A DNA stretch of 64,000 bases from Chrysomallon squamiferum (GCA_012295275.1 CM022677.1:5681990-5745989), one strand, 5' to 3'; shown: positions 12,086 to 28,510, counted from the first letter of the stretch. The notes: generated from the sequence alone by a model not told the origin. Program-made: numbers and translations.

Positions 12086-12523
12086 TTATAATAACAAAAG
12101 TTACTGGAAATTTAACTTTAAAAATTTACAACTTCATTATGATGTTAAAAAAAAAAATTGAAAGTTTTTTGTTTGTCAGGTTAAAATATATTATAATTCA
12201 TCTTACACCTGAAATGTTTAATTAATCATATAAAATGCTGTTTGTTATTAAAAAAATTTTGTTGATATCTTTATTTTAAATAAGTAGACAGAATAGAACT
12301 GCCTAACACCTTATATCTCTCACAAAAACACGCTTTAAAATAATGATGATTTATGTTGCATACATAATACAATAAAAATACAATAAAAAAAAAAAACTAA
12401 AAAACAATAAGGAAGAAATTTAAAAAGAAATAAAATTACAGAGACCTACACACTTATTAAATTATCTAATATGTAGATAATAATAATTTAAAAACAGACA
12501 AAAAAAAGAAGGAATTCACTTAC

Positions 12524-12632
12524 TGAACAAATCAAATTCCAAAAGCCTGTTAACAAGCTCCCTGTGCAGATGAACTATGACCTTTAACCTGCATGAACTT
12601 GTGTCATGTTGAAAAACGTGTATCAACTCCTG
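12524..12632 (-). CDS. Exon-like block 1 of unrecognised gene
   Basis: Acceptor attttacag and donor GTAAGT flank 36 open codons beginning QELIHVFQHDTSSC and continuing RLKVIVHLHRELVN, then RLLEFDLFS. This is a leucine-rich helical pattern. No upstream exon was recognised, so the gene's start is unknown. The CpG-containing stretch at 13190-13330 could be its 5' end. Confidence 0.5.
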
Positions 12633-12684
12633 CTGTAAAATGTAGTAATCAAAACAATAACAAGAAAAAATAAAGAGTAAATAA

Positions 12685-12688
12685 ATAA

Positions 12689-12730
<42 letters not shown>

Positions 12731-13053
12731 TTAATTTAATATGAAAACCTGTATATAGATTATTTATTTACTGTTCTAAAAGTTTGGCGTGTACTGAAAA
12801 CTATTTGTTGGTGACAGGAAATGAGCAGTATCTAGCTAGCTGTTTTACTTCTGGAAAATGTAGTTACGTATAAATTAATTAATTACTACTACTGCTGCAA
12901 CTGTTACATATATTTAGTCTATCTAGTTTTTCTTATTATTATTGTTTTTCTCTTTGTTATTATTATTGTTGTTGTTATTATGTTGTCGTTGTTGCTATTA
13001 TTATTTATTTATTTTTTATTTATTTTTATTTTTTTTTATTTTATATATATATA

Positions 13054-13095
<42 letters not shown>

Positions 13096-13350
13096 TTTTC
13101 AATTTGTTCGTGTCTGTTTTGTTGTTGTCGAATTTGTTTAATAAATGTTTTCGGAAAAGAATTGTCAGTTGTTTGTGCAGTGTTTAAGGTGAAATTCACG
13201 TCAGTAGTGAGCACTGAGAACTGGGTGGGATGGTATGGGGTGGGGGGTGACCCAGTTTATTAATTTTGTTTGAGCGCTGCGACACGACTTGAAGTCGATC
13301 GATAAACGAGTTGTCATGGCAGCGAAACATAAGCTGTCTTGTAGTTTCGT

Positions 13351-13381
<31 letters not shown>

Positions 13382-14016
13382 TATATTTGTGTATTGTTGT
13401 TGTTTTTGTTGTTCTTTATACTGTGATGATGATGATTAATATATTGCTCCCCTTTATTTATTTTTTTTTATTTTTTATTTTTTTAAATTTAGCAAATAAA
13501 TAATAATAGAAAAAATTATCAATTTATTCAATCTTTTATTTCCGTATTTATTTCTAAAATGATATTTTTTTAAAGATTTATTTCGTTTCCTTTATTTCAA
13601 AATTAAAACGAAACGTTTCGACTGTGAATATGTGTGTTTAAGAGAGCTTGTGTTATATATATTTATAACATAACCTGCTACTGAAAATTAAACAAATAGA
13701 AATTATAATATTTCATTTATCACCAACTCGCATGTCCTCAACCACTAAATAATAAGTATACATGTGTAAAATAAATAATTTTCTTTGTAATATAAATATT
13801 GTGTTTTGTTTTGATGTTCATAGTGGATACTTGATATTATATATAGTTTATATCTGTAGTATATGCAATTATGTATGTATTGTAGACAAGAAACGAGCCA
13901 TATTTTAATAGGGTCGTTAGCACTTGAAACTTACACCGCTTATGCGCTGGGCTCCCTGACAACAATGGTGATGACAATATTTATAATAATCATAGTGACA
14001 TGAAATAAAAGCCTTA

Positions 14017-14051
<35 letters not shown>

Positions 14052-15920
14052 GTTTGTTTGTTTGCTACACCGGCACCATTTCAGATTCCCGTTAAACTGT
14101 TATGAAGAAAACATTGACAAATCCGGATTCTCTCTACGGGGTGTAAATTCCAGAACAAAATAACAATTTATATAGTAATTAGCATTGTGAAAAGCGGCAC
14201 ACAATTTTTCCAGTGCGATTACTTCTTAAACGATGACTGCAATTTACAAGTAATTAGGTAACCGTGTGCTGACGTTTTGTCTCTGTTTCTATGTATATAA
14301 ATAAACATACACAGACAGGTATCTTTGCATTTTATTTCATTTGATACGATGATATATTTTAACATTTAATTTATTTATTATTTTTATTAACTGATATTAA
14401 TTATTAATTAATTAATAAATTAATTTACTTATTTATATTTTTTATTATATTATTTTGTTCTTGGGTTTATTGTTACTAATACTTGTTTAAGTTAAAGTTA
14501 AAGTTAATTTATTTCAGATAAACATTTAAAATGTTTTTATTTTCAGTTTTGCTTGAAGATCAGCTGTGTTGAGTCAGTGCAAGAGAAAATAAAAATATCT
14601 ACATGGATGCTCACATTAAAATAGGTTTACTTTTTCTTACTCTTTGTTTATATCTCTGTAGCAGCCAATATTATACTTCAGTGTTTATATACTTGCAAAA
14701 CCATCGTTTTAGTAAATCCTGTTAATTTATATTGCTGTATTGTTTATATGTAACATTTTGTTTATATATGCTATTCATGAGTATCATGTGTTTATATACT
14801 TGCAAAACCATGTTTTTTGTTGGTGTGATTTATTTTTTTTATTTATATGTAACATTCTCTTATATTCTGTGAACTACAATAAATATGTATCTGTGACTGG
14901 ATGACATATACTGACTGTGATAACAAATGAAGTGAATTCTCAGGAAATGTGTTGTCTCTCATGTGAAGAGTTCAATGTATTTGGTTACCTACTTTGTTAA
15001 ACTTTATATCTCAGTTTAAGCAGTTAACCTTTAAGGTATTTGTGTCAAGCTGTAATACTATAGGCGATGGTGTTTTTTACTTCAGGTATTTTACCTTTTG
15101 TAATCCTAATTTTTTTTTTTTTTTTTTTTTTTATTAGGATACAGTGTTAAGAAAAGAATGTAAAGGTTGGCAAATATATAAAAGAATTTTGTAAATATCT
15201 GTTTATGAATCTAAAATAGTGTGGTTTGTGATTGTATAAGACTATAGCAGATTATTTAATTTGTATGGTTGTGAACTTTATGATTGTCAATAAGATAAAA
15301 TGAATTTTTCAAATATCTATTAAAAACTCTCAGTCATAAGAAAAAAATTTCAGAACTCAGTCCACTACAGCTTTTACAGTTACAACATATTTCAAATAAT
15401 CTCACACATTTGTAAAGTAATACTTGACAACTGAAAAAAGCAAATGATTTATCTAAAAATAATATCTAAAACTTTATCTAAAGATCCAATACTTCATCCA
15501 GTAGATCAATTTATTAACATTTATTTTTAATTTAATAAACTCCAAGAACAATATAAGTCTGAACTGAGATAATTAGTATTAGAAATGTGAAGACAAAAAA
15601 AAAAAATAATAATAATTAAAATAAAGAAATAAAGAAATATAGAAAAGAAAAGAAAAGAAAAGAAAGAAAGCAAATATTTAGAAAAAAAAACCCAGATGTA
15701 ATAGTAAGTAAATAGAGCAAATCACTTTTCTTTTCAGTCTAATAACTATTTTATTTATTTATTTATTATATGTAAAATAATAAAATTTAACTTCATACCT
15801 ATTTAAAGTAAAAACAGTTCACACGTGAGCCTGCTGGTTTTAGGTACTTAAGAAGTTATTAATGTGTTTATCTCTTTATTACAAAATTGGTTGAAATTAT
15901 TATTGGTTTGAGGTTTTTAT
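12685..15920. other. Simple-sequence and AT-rich stretch; possible CpG-containing 5' region
   Basis: It holds (AAT)n at 12689-12730, (TTA)n at 13059-13095, (ATTT)n at 13350-13385, (TTG)n/(TGG)n at 14016-14052 and a poly-T at 15109-15133. 13190-13330 stands out for CpGs (GAGCGCTGCGACACGACTTG, TCGATCGAT) and G-runs. On the minus strand it has an ATG opening MTTRLSIDFKSCRSAQ, but no donor was found. A phrase GTGTTTATATACTTGCAAAA is repeated at about 14682 and 14788. No supported gene. Confidence 0.5.
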
Positions 15921-15944
15921 GTGGTTTCTTGTCTATTGTTGCAG

Positions 15945-16190
15945 ACGACAGAAGCTAAGACGGCAGTCGGGAAGGTCCGGAATGATCCGAATGGTAACGA
16001 CCAGTTTTACGATCCTGGGTCAGCGAGTCTCGCGGTTTTGTTTATCAAGACTACAGTCAACTGGTATCCGGCTTTCAAAGTTAATGTTTATAAAATATGT
16101 TGGCAAATTAAGGTAAACCGGTACATCCAATTTATCGAACTACGAGCAAACCGTTTATGTGAAATCAATATTTGAGATAAAGTCATTAAT
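15945..16190 (+). other. GC-richer block conserved at the outer ends of both arms
   Basis: Notably richer in GC and CpG than its surroundings, with acceptor tattgttgcag just before it and GTAAAC at about 16112. One frame is open (TTEAKTAVGKVRNDPNGN..., on through the GTAAAC), but the right-arm copy at 41210-41440 does not keep a common open frame, so protein coding is not supported. It is not a DHX8 exon that I recognise. It may be a decayed promoter or first exon, or non-coding sequence. Confidence 0.4.
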
Positions 16191-16491
16191 AGTGGCTCTT
16201 GTATTATAATTTATAGATAAACAGGTCAAGTCGCCCAAACGGAACTTTGGCCATTTCAAGCCCTGTATTACTTTCACTGTGTGTACAGTATTTTATGCAA
16301 TATAGGCCTATATCATTTATATGTGTATTTCGCTAAGTAATATTAAAAAATATACATGTATATACACATTTTTAATAAACTTGCTGTTATGAAGTGGATA
16401 GGTATATTTAAAAATTCATTTAAATTTTATTGTGTGTGAAAGACATTTTTATATATATATATTATATATATATATATTTATTTATCAGCTA

Positions 16492-16538
16492 ATAGGATTC
16501 ATGCTGGTATTTTCAATTAAAATACAGTTGTTATTGTT

Positions 16539-16571
<33 letters not shown>

Positions 16572-16645
16572 GTTTATTATTATTATTGTTGTTGTTATTA
16601 TATAATCTTTTACAACTATTAATCATGTATATTTATTTTGTATTT
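16492..16645. repeat. (TTA)n-rich intronic tract
   Basis: TTA/TTG repeats at 16540-16605 in the intron before the first recognisable DHX8 exon. This stretch and the following exon are absent from the right arm. Confidence 0.8.
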
Positions 16646-16649
16646 TCAG

Positions 16650-19190
16650 ATGGTTGAATTACCACTGGAGTCCATATTGTCCAAGATGTTTGTCATGTCA
16701 TTTCACTTGGCCTGTAGTTCTGGAATTATCACAGTTGTGTCTGTGTTGTCTGTGCAGAATGTTTTATACAGACCAGAGGTTTGAATTTTTTTATTTGTAT
16801 TCGTATCACAGATCTGATTAAGCTACTATAACATTAAACATCCTAAATTATTATTAAACAAATTTTACATAAAAAATCTGATGTTTTGAAGATGAAACAA
16901 AATAAATAAAAATACAAGCAAAAGAATTTATTGTTTTTAAAAAGAGAAAGAAGTAAAATTATGCATAAATAAAATAAATTACTTTTCATCCATCCTAAAT
17001 ATTTTTTTTATTTTATTTATGGAAAATAATCTTTTTTAAGAAAAATGTTTGACACAATGAAAGTTTTGTCACAAACTGAAAAAAAAAAAGACATTTTCCT
17101 TTTTGTTTGTTATGAACAATAATAAAATACAGAAAAATCTGAGTAAAATAAATTTATTCTGACTAAACAATTTCTGTTTTAATATTTTAGGTGAGATTTA
17201 AATAGTAATTTGCTTTTGTTTCCAGAGATTACCAATGATAAATTATATACTTTATTTGTTTTTTAGTTATCTGTAATTTTATTTATTAGAGTTATCAATA
17301 ATCAATGTTACATTTTTCTTAGTTAACTCACTTTTTTGTTAAGTTTTAGGAACCAATAAATGTAATTTATCACTTTACAGGATAAACAAGCCCTTGCTGT
17401 CCAGAAAAAAGGCCAGGTTCCTTCAGGCCAAGGATGACCACTTGACCATGTGTGTAGTGCACAGTTCAGTGAAGAACAATCACTTCTCCAGTCCTGACTG
17501 TTAAGAGAAATTTGTACAGACTCAGACACTCAGATGTACTCAACATGTTTGTAAACAGATGCTGGGTATAATGGACAGGTAATTCAGTTTACTACCAGAT
17601 TTTATAAACTTTAAAATAATAAATTACTTAATTTCACCTGAGAATGTTTTAATATTAATATTATTACATATATTTTTATTGTTTATTTGTAAATACAGAC
17701 TTTGTCATTGATTTACCAATTGTGATAACATAGCTGTAAGAGGAAATAGTCAATTGAACATGTATTTTAGAAAGTTTAAATTTAAAATTTAGAATAAGAT
17801 AAAGATTATAGATTTTATTTGTTATCAATTTAAAAAATAAAAATAAAATAAAATTATAATTATTATTTATTTTGAAAATTATTAGATTTATACTTAAAGG
17901 TTCTGAGTTGATTTGTTCAAACTTGTGTTAAACACACACATACATCCCCAGATAATCAAAACTACAGGAACAACAAGAAATATTTTAATAAATACAATTT
18001 GACTTTATTTTATTTCATTTAAATTTTATTTCACTCGAGATATATATTCGTTGAAAACATCATTCCAAAATCAAATGAAGAAATAAAATTGTAATAGTTG
18101 TTCTACAAAAATGTACAATGTAATGTTTTATTTTCAGAAACAAGCTGGATGTTATATCAAAATCACCAGAGAGTACAGAAATCTATTTACATCAGATTCT
18201 TACAGCAAAGAAATCACAGGACAGTTACAGACAATCAGATGTTTTACATGAGTGCTGTTTTAACAGGCTGAGTGATTGGTAAGTAAACTGTATGTACATC
18301 ACATTTCTAATACTATTACTGACATTTTTGTTTTAAATGTATGAATGTCATGTCTGATGTTTTACATCACACATCCAGTGCTAGTTAACAGACTGAGTGA
18401 TTGGTAAGTAAACTGTATATACATCACATTTGTAATACTATTACTGACATTTTTGTTTTAAATGTATGAATGTCATGTCTGATGTTTTTAACTGTCTATT
18501 TACAGCAGATTCTTCACATAAATTAATTTAAACTTTTGACTGATAAATAATTTTTAATAAACTTTTCCCTAAGGCCTTTCAGTAACCATGAAGTGTGAAA
18601 ATTAATTTTAAATGGTCTGTTTCAGATGATAGTTATTTATTATTATTTTTGATAATGACAGTGTAAGAAAAAACTCTACATTTTCACTGTTAATTAAGAC
18701 AGCTATTTATATGTGCAGTTTTCAATTACATTTTTTAATAAATGAGTAACAGACTGCACAAATCAAGATTGATACTACAATCTGTTACTTCTCATCTCAA
18801 CTCTCTACTTTTAAGTCACAAAACAGAACCTTTGAATGATGTCTAGTCTTCATTTTACATGTCAAATTCTATAATCCACATTCAGAGGTAAATTTTATAA
18901 TCAAGACATATTAATACTGTTTATACAATTCTGAATATTATTTGTTTCAATAAAAACACATTTATTTTTGTTTTAAATATTTCAGGGTTGTTTATAATGA
19001 GAAGTGTTAATGATAATCATCTGTTCATTCTAAATGGCTTCTTGAGTTTGCCTCCAAGTTTTTCAAGTTTTCTGATCACACTAAACTAAGCAAGCAGAAG
19101 AAATAGCAGAAGATGAAACATCTCAACAAAAAAGTAAAAAGAAGCTGAATGTGTGGAGAATACTGAGAACTTCTAGAATAATCCACACCA
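16650..19190 (+). pseudogene. DHX8: DHX8/PRP22-like helicase pseudogene, C-terminal part (left arm)
   Basis: Four exons in order with introns retained. 16650-16778 is fully open: MVELPLESILSKMFVM, then SFHLACSSGIITVVSV, then LSVQNVLYRPE, matching the family's AEFPLEPMLCKML...LSVQNVFYRP. 17381-17578 reads DKQALAVQKK, slips frame, then KARFLQAKDDHLT, FSSPDC, a stop at 17502-17504, and KQMLGIMDR. 18138-18278 reads NKLDVIS through FNRLSDW. 18986 onward reads VVYNEK, WLLEFASKFFKFSD, TKLSKQKK, then decays. Known: DHX8 is the DEAH ATPase that releases mature mRNA from the spliceosome; this is its HA2/OB-fold C-terminal region. The helicase core is missing. Retained introns show DNA-level duplication, not retrotransposition. 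The shared lesions in the right arm show that it was already dead when inverted. Confidence 0.88.
18225..18490 (+). repeat. Two-copy tandem of the DHX8 exon end and donor, about 131 bp
   Basis: The segment with GATGTTTTACAT, the conserved GAGTGATTGGTAAGTAAACT and the following intron phrase TTACTGACATTTTTGTTTTA occurs twice (about 18238-18355 and 18356-18485). It is the small-scale counterpart of the 28-unit array at 831-3445. A diverged second exon fragment also sits in the right arm at 39545-39650. Confidence 0.85.
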
Positions 19191-19219
19191 AACCAAAATT
19201 TAAAAACATTACTTGTGTG

Positions 19220-20100
19220 TCTACACTTATTGAATAATTGATAAAACTGTGATTTCTGATTGGAAGTCACAATGTTGTTCATACAAGATATAGTTACATA
19301 CAGATCAGTACACATAATGTTTTGACCAGACACAGCACCAAGTTCAGTCAGGTCTGTGAAAAAAAGAGCTTTAATTTTCAGACTTAATTTTAAAGGTGTT
19401 TGGTCCAGGGGAGATAATTTCATTTTTCTGTTTTATTTTTTTGTATTTCTTATTTTATTTAAAAAAAAATAATCTACTGAATTATCTATACCAAATATAA
19501 AATAACAAAGAACACTTAGACTTCTGGTAAAGATTTAGCCAATAAACTTATCTTAATAAAACATAAAATGGAAGTAGATAATTTTATGTTTTTTTGGAAG
19601 ATAAATTAGAAATTATAAATTTTCTGATTACAAGTTATTTGTTAATTTTTTTTGTAAACAAATAACTTGGTATTTATTATTTCATTAATTTGAATGTTTT
19701 ATTATTATACTTTTGTTGGATAGATCAGAAATCTTGGTATTTTTATATTTTACAACACCCTTCGCTCTCATCTTCAAAACCTTATAAAACATTTTAAAAC
19801 AAATTAAATTTAAAAGTTCAATTATATCAGGCTTTTCTAAATTTGTAATTAACGATTTTTATACCATTTTTCTAAAATTATGTTTTTTATATGAAAAAGT
19901 AGTTTTGAACTTGTTTTCTTGTTGAAATAAATATTTCAAATTATTTTGTATTCTGTTTTTAATTTAATATTTTTAGCTAACATTATCAAACATCCTAACA
20001 TGAGGAATATTTTTATTTACATAGGTTTGGTACATTAACCGAAACTTAATAAACATTATAAATTCTTACATATTAGTAGCTGTACAAAATTATTTGAATT
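19220..20100. other. Intergenic part of left arm between convergent pseudogenes
   Basis: AT-rich sequence between the decayed 3' ends of DHX8 (plus) and CAMSAP (minus). It is paired with 37920-38900 in the right arm. I see no exon in it. An open frame on the minus strand at 19423-19076 is antisense to the DHX8 tail and is not supported. Confidence 0.5.
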
Positions 20101-20539
20101 TTCTGATTCAGGTTGAGTGCATGAAATGTCCGTAACACAGAGAGAAAAAAATCACAGGCTAGTTTAGATTGTTTATTTTAAGAAAAGTAAATAAATTTGA
20201 TTACATATATTTATTTATTTGTATTTTAAAAACTGAAAACTAAAACAGATTTCACCCATTTTATCCAGTCAGTAAGAGATATAAACATTTACTCAGTCTG
20301 TCAGGATATTTTCTTTACACTGTCAAACTAGAAGTGAAAACATCAGCCTAAGAGACACACACTGATGTACTGGGTGAACCAAAACATATTTTCTGAACTT
20401 TAACACCTCATATTTCCTATGTCACAGTTTGATGTGTAGACTGGGAAAACAATTCCTGACTGCAGCACTGCGAGAAGACAGCAACTGTTACAGTCTCTGA
20501 TACTGCATTGTCCCACTCTGCTGTATGAGTCAGGTAAAG

Positions 20540-22636
20540 GACTAGCTCAGTCCTTCGTATCGTCAGTGTGGCGAGACATCACTCTCATGAACACTGCCTT
20601 CCCAAGTTTCTGTCTCATCTTGTTCTGCTGTTTTCTTCTCTCTGTTTCCTTTCTCTTCTCATCCAGCTTCAGTTTCAGACGTCACCTGCTCTTCAACTTC
20701 CTGGCTGCTGTGTTTGCCACCGTCATGCACTGTCCTCTCAGTCATCTGCCAAGTGCTTTCATTTGGCAGCATAACAAATGAAGTGTTTAAACAAACATCA
20801 GCTTATTTTCACAAGAACACAGACTTCAACAGCACTCTGCCGTTTACATGTTTCTGTCCATGTAAACCATCACAGAACCATCAACATCGCTGTCTTCTGC
20901 AACAGGAACAGAGGGTAAGGAAACTTCAACACAAACATCCGGATTAATGTAAAACACTTCATAGCCTCTGTTTGCCATCTGACATTGACCTTCACCTACA
21001 TTATTTTCAGTTATCCGTGGGGTTAGCCGAGTGTCAGACAATGGACTGACACTTACTGGTTCATTTGACAGACAACTCTGTGTGGCATTGAGGTCCAGAG
21101 AGGCAGTGGCTTCCACAGTTGTGTCCCCTTGACTTGGAAATCCATCAACTGTGACATGTGTCGTATGAGGAAATTTCCTAGACATTGTTGGAGATGTTGT
21201 CCTGTTTCTTGGAGTTTTGTCTCTTTTCTGTGTTTTTCTTTGGCTGGTTTTAGCATTAAAGCTTCAAGTTTTTCTCCCTGACTGCTCACATTTGACTGTT
21301 GAGATTGGTCACCTGGTGTAGTAACACTACAACTTCATGCTGTCAGAGTTGTTGTAGTTGGACGTGGTCGGCTGCACTGTGTGTTGCATGTCCAGGTAAA
21401 CAAAACTGAGCTGCTCACTGGTGAAACTTTGACTCATTTCTGAGTCGAATCTGATGTTGGACAAGAGTGAAGAACACACTGGTCTGAATCTGACTGGTGA
21501 GAGCACTGTCTTGTCTGTGTAAATAAATCAATAAATAAATAAATAAATAAAATACTGAATAAAATATTAAGTAAATACACAAACAAACAAATGAATAAAA
21601 TATTAAATAAAATAGTAAATAAAGTATTAATCATTTTTCTTTCTTTCTCCCCCTATTCAACTAACAAATATATTTGTATACTATTATTGTTATAACTACT
21701 ACAACAAAAACAACTACTACTACTACTACAACCACTACTGTTCCTGTTTCTACACCTACTTTTCATTTGACTTTTATAATTTCTCATTTAACTGTTATAT
21801 ACTCAAACTCCCTCTATTACTACTACTATTGCAACAATAAATCTGCTATTAGTACTGCTCCTACTACTATAACAAGTATGTTTCTGACTGAGTCACACAA
21901 GATACATTATGAACACAAAGCATCATCAGCTAAAATATCACTTTTACTACAAACAAGAATGATTATTATTAAGTACTAATGCTATAATAACCACACTACT
22001 ACAACAATGGGTTGTACTACTACTACTGCTATTACTATAACAACAACAACAACCTCTGCAGATGCTTGTGTTTCTGCCAGGCTAGTACAGATTCTTTGAT
22101 GACATTTCTCTCCTGTGGTGAGCTCACAGAATTACCTCTTCTTGTGTTCTGAGCAGTTTCTGAAAAACAAGTTTTTATTTATTTACCTTTGTAGGTAAAC
22201 AAAATATTTCTCTTACTCAATTCTTAAAATCATCAAATTATAGTGAAAACTAAGAGATGGCAAAGGAAATTTTTGAACTTTCAAATAAAAACACAATAAA
22301 GTGAACTGCATTCTGGGAGTTGAAAACAAAACAAGAAATGGTTTTCATTACTCTTAGAACAAATAAACTAAAAAGAAATGAAACAATGCAAATGGAAATA
22401 AGGAAACATGGAAGTAAACTAAGTTATCCTGCTATTTGTATACCACAATTAATTTACTTGTTACTGTAGACTATCCTTGCACTAGTCTGTTTTTCTTACT
22501 CTGTATTGAGAATACTTCACCAATACCAAAACTGAGAAGAATGTCAGTAGATTGTTAAACAGAAAAGTTAATGTGTGTGTTTTTCATACCAGTTTGATGT
22601 TTAGGTAACAACACTTGTCTGTTTTGTGGTATGTTC
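20540..22636 (-). pseudogene. CAMSAP: CAMSAP/patronin pseudogene fragment (left arm)
   Basis: Exon-like blocks on the minus strand. 22636-22590 reads IPQNRQVLLPKHQT. 22159 to about 22055 reads TAQNTRRGNSVSSP, then ERNVIKESVLAWQ. 21514 onward, in the frame from KTVLSPVRFRPVCSS, reads through FDSEMSQSFTSEQLSFVYL, then hits TAG. Downstream in other frames come GEKLEALMLKPAKEKHR at about 21270 and ERRKQQNKMRQKLGKAVF at about 20650, the latter resembling the conserved LGKAAF segment of CAMSAPs. Known: CAMSAP/patronin binds and stabilises microtubule minus ends. The CH-domain exons are not on this side; homology to the intact-order copy stops in the intron after the CH region. It has several frameshifts. 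A 280-bp part (20763-21042) is missing from the right-arm partner. Confidence 0.7.
21674..22055. repeat. (ACT)n-rich degenerate trinucleotide tract
   Basis: Interrupted ACT/ACA repeats mark the intron between CAMSAP blocks; the right arm carries the complementary AGT-rich tract at 36290-36690. Open frames here come only from the repeat. Confidence 0.85.
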
Positions 22637-22800
22637 CTGAAAAAGCAAAATAAAAAAAACAAAAAATTAATTTTAGATTGCCTTTATTAATAACATTATT
22701 TACTATTATATATATATATCAATGCCATTTGCAGATACAAATGAATATGTGTTGATAAAAATATATTTAAGCTATTTTATTTCAAATGTGCATGCACATA

Positions 22801-26800
<4,000 letters not shown>

Positions 26801-27661
26801 TACTCAGTGTACCCCTCCAATGTGACTAGGGTCCCCCACTTCTGGTCACAATCGGTACATCTTGGTTTCATTCCATCTCCAATACAAATATTTCTTATCT
26901 GTTTAGCTTTTGATGTCCAGGTTTAGTAGTGAAAATTATATCAGCTACAATCTGAAAAATTAACAAAATACAAAAATTATAATACTAGCCCTATACACAC
27001 AAACATACAGTTATATATACCCACCCAAACACCAACACACATCTACCTATACACACACAGATACTTAAACAATTCATTATCAAGATAGTTGTTATCTAAG
27101 CCAGTGATGAAATACCAATATATTATAGCATGAGTCAGTGTTTATGTGTGTGTGTGAGTGTGTGTGTGTGTGTAAAATGTATGGACATGGGTGTTTTTAT
27201 ATATATGTGGTGTGCAACTGTGTATATATACATGTTAACGAATATGATTAAGCTGAATATTATTGATTCATAAGGTTACTAGCATTATTTAATTATTAAG
27301 ATATTCTAACAATTTTACATTTTCTTATATAATGACAACCACAAATAAATGTTAATTATTAAATTCACACCAAACAAATGTTGGAGTCTTTAGAATTTAC
27401 ATACTTAATTGAAAAAGAAAAAAAATTAGAAGGACATGAAACTTTATCAGCAATGAATCAATAAAAACAAATCAAGTTTACCTTTGGTAAACCTAAAAAT
27501 AGTTGATGTGATGTTTTAATGACAGGTAATGACTTACAAGATTTATATTTTGTGTTTTTCATTTCTACAGCATTGATGAGTCACATACATCACATTGGTG
27601 ACCTCTCATATTGTGATAGCCACACTTTGAACATTCTGAAATAATCACACTAAAACAAGTA

Positions 27662-27960
27662 AATAAAATTAACTGAAATAACAATAACATATATAATAAG
27701 TAATAATAAAATTAACTGAAACAATAATAAAATATGTAATTAGTAATAATAAAATTAGCTGTAGTAAGAATAACATACGTAATAAGTAATAATAAAATTA
27801 TGTGTAATAAGAATAACATACATTAAAAGTAATAATAAAATTAACTGTAATAAGAATAACGTACATAACAAATAATAATAAATTTAACTGTAATAAAAAT
27901 AGCATATATAATAAGTAATAATAAAATTAACTGAAATAACAATAACATATATAAATAATT
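27662..27960. repeat. About 45-bp degenerate tandem repeat, six to seven units
   Basis: Units carry AATAATAAAATTAACTG followed by AATAACATA and TAATAAGT with variation. It lies between MARS1 remnant exons. Confidence 0.8.
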
Positions 27961-28245
27961 TTTGAAAAAACCATAAGACTAATTAATTGAATAACAAAAT
28001 AATAATATATTATTTATAATAAAACAAACAAAACTTAGAATACAAATAGTGTAGTTCAAAAGCGAAAATAATAAAACAGAAATTTGCAAAGGCAGATAAC
28101 TCTAATACATAAAATACAATGTGTTACGTGGAGGAAACATAAGAACTGACTACACAACCAGTGATGTTGCCATGGTGAGGAACACTGCTGATATATGGTG
28201 AAGCACTGGTGACCAATATATTCCTTTTGCCATGTTGTGGATAAA

Positions 28246-28338
28246 CTAAAATAAATAAATAAATAAATAAGGAAACAGGTAAGTAACTACAGAAAATAAA
28301 TAAATAAATAAATAAAGAAACAGGTAAGTAACTAAAAA

Positions 28339-28369
<31 letters not shown>

Positions 28370-28397
28370 AAGGAAACAGGTAAGTAACTACAGAAAA

Positions 28398-28436
<39 letters not shown>

Positions 28437-28510
28437 ACAGGTAAGTAACTACAGAAAATAAATAAATAAATAAATAAGGAAACAGGTAAGTAACTATAGA
28501 AAATAAATAC
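28246..28510 (+). repeat. Tandem repeat of CAGGTAAGTAACT plus (AAAT)n, five units
   Basis: Five copies of GAAACAGGTAAGTAACTA separated by variable (AAAT)n runs (16 to 44 bp). Each copy contains a perfect splice-donor consensus CAG/GTAAGT on the plus strand, opposite to the MARS1 remnant. No exon precedes the donors. Confidence 0.9.

Larger units (their letters stand above)
15940..22800 (+). repeat. Left arm of a large inverted repeat
   Basis: Matches 35555-41450 in reverse complement in at least eight anchor blocks, in the same order. Pairs are 15945-16190 with 41210-41440; 17381-17578 with 40422-40619; 18138-18278 with 39725-39865; 18986-19420 with 38630-39111; 20110-20760 with 37315-37920; 21043-21520 with 36915-37305; 22040-22180 with 36180-36300; and 22590-22795 with 35557-35763. 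Divergence is visible (substitutions, indels, several hundred-base deletions), so this is not a fresh palindrome. Alignment was by eye; identity was not computed. Confidence 0.93.

Noticed and set aside
15921-16175. An 84-codon frame TTEAKTAVGKVRND... as a real exon
   Set aside because: The right-arm copy does not preserve the frame, no family was recognised, and the following GTAAAC lies inside the frame. Kept only as a conserved GC-richer block.
20566-20947. Several overlapping plus-strand open frames in the left arm, and 37229-37609 minus in the right arm
   Set aside because: They are antisense to CAMSAP remnant exons that show family similarity on the opposite strand.
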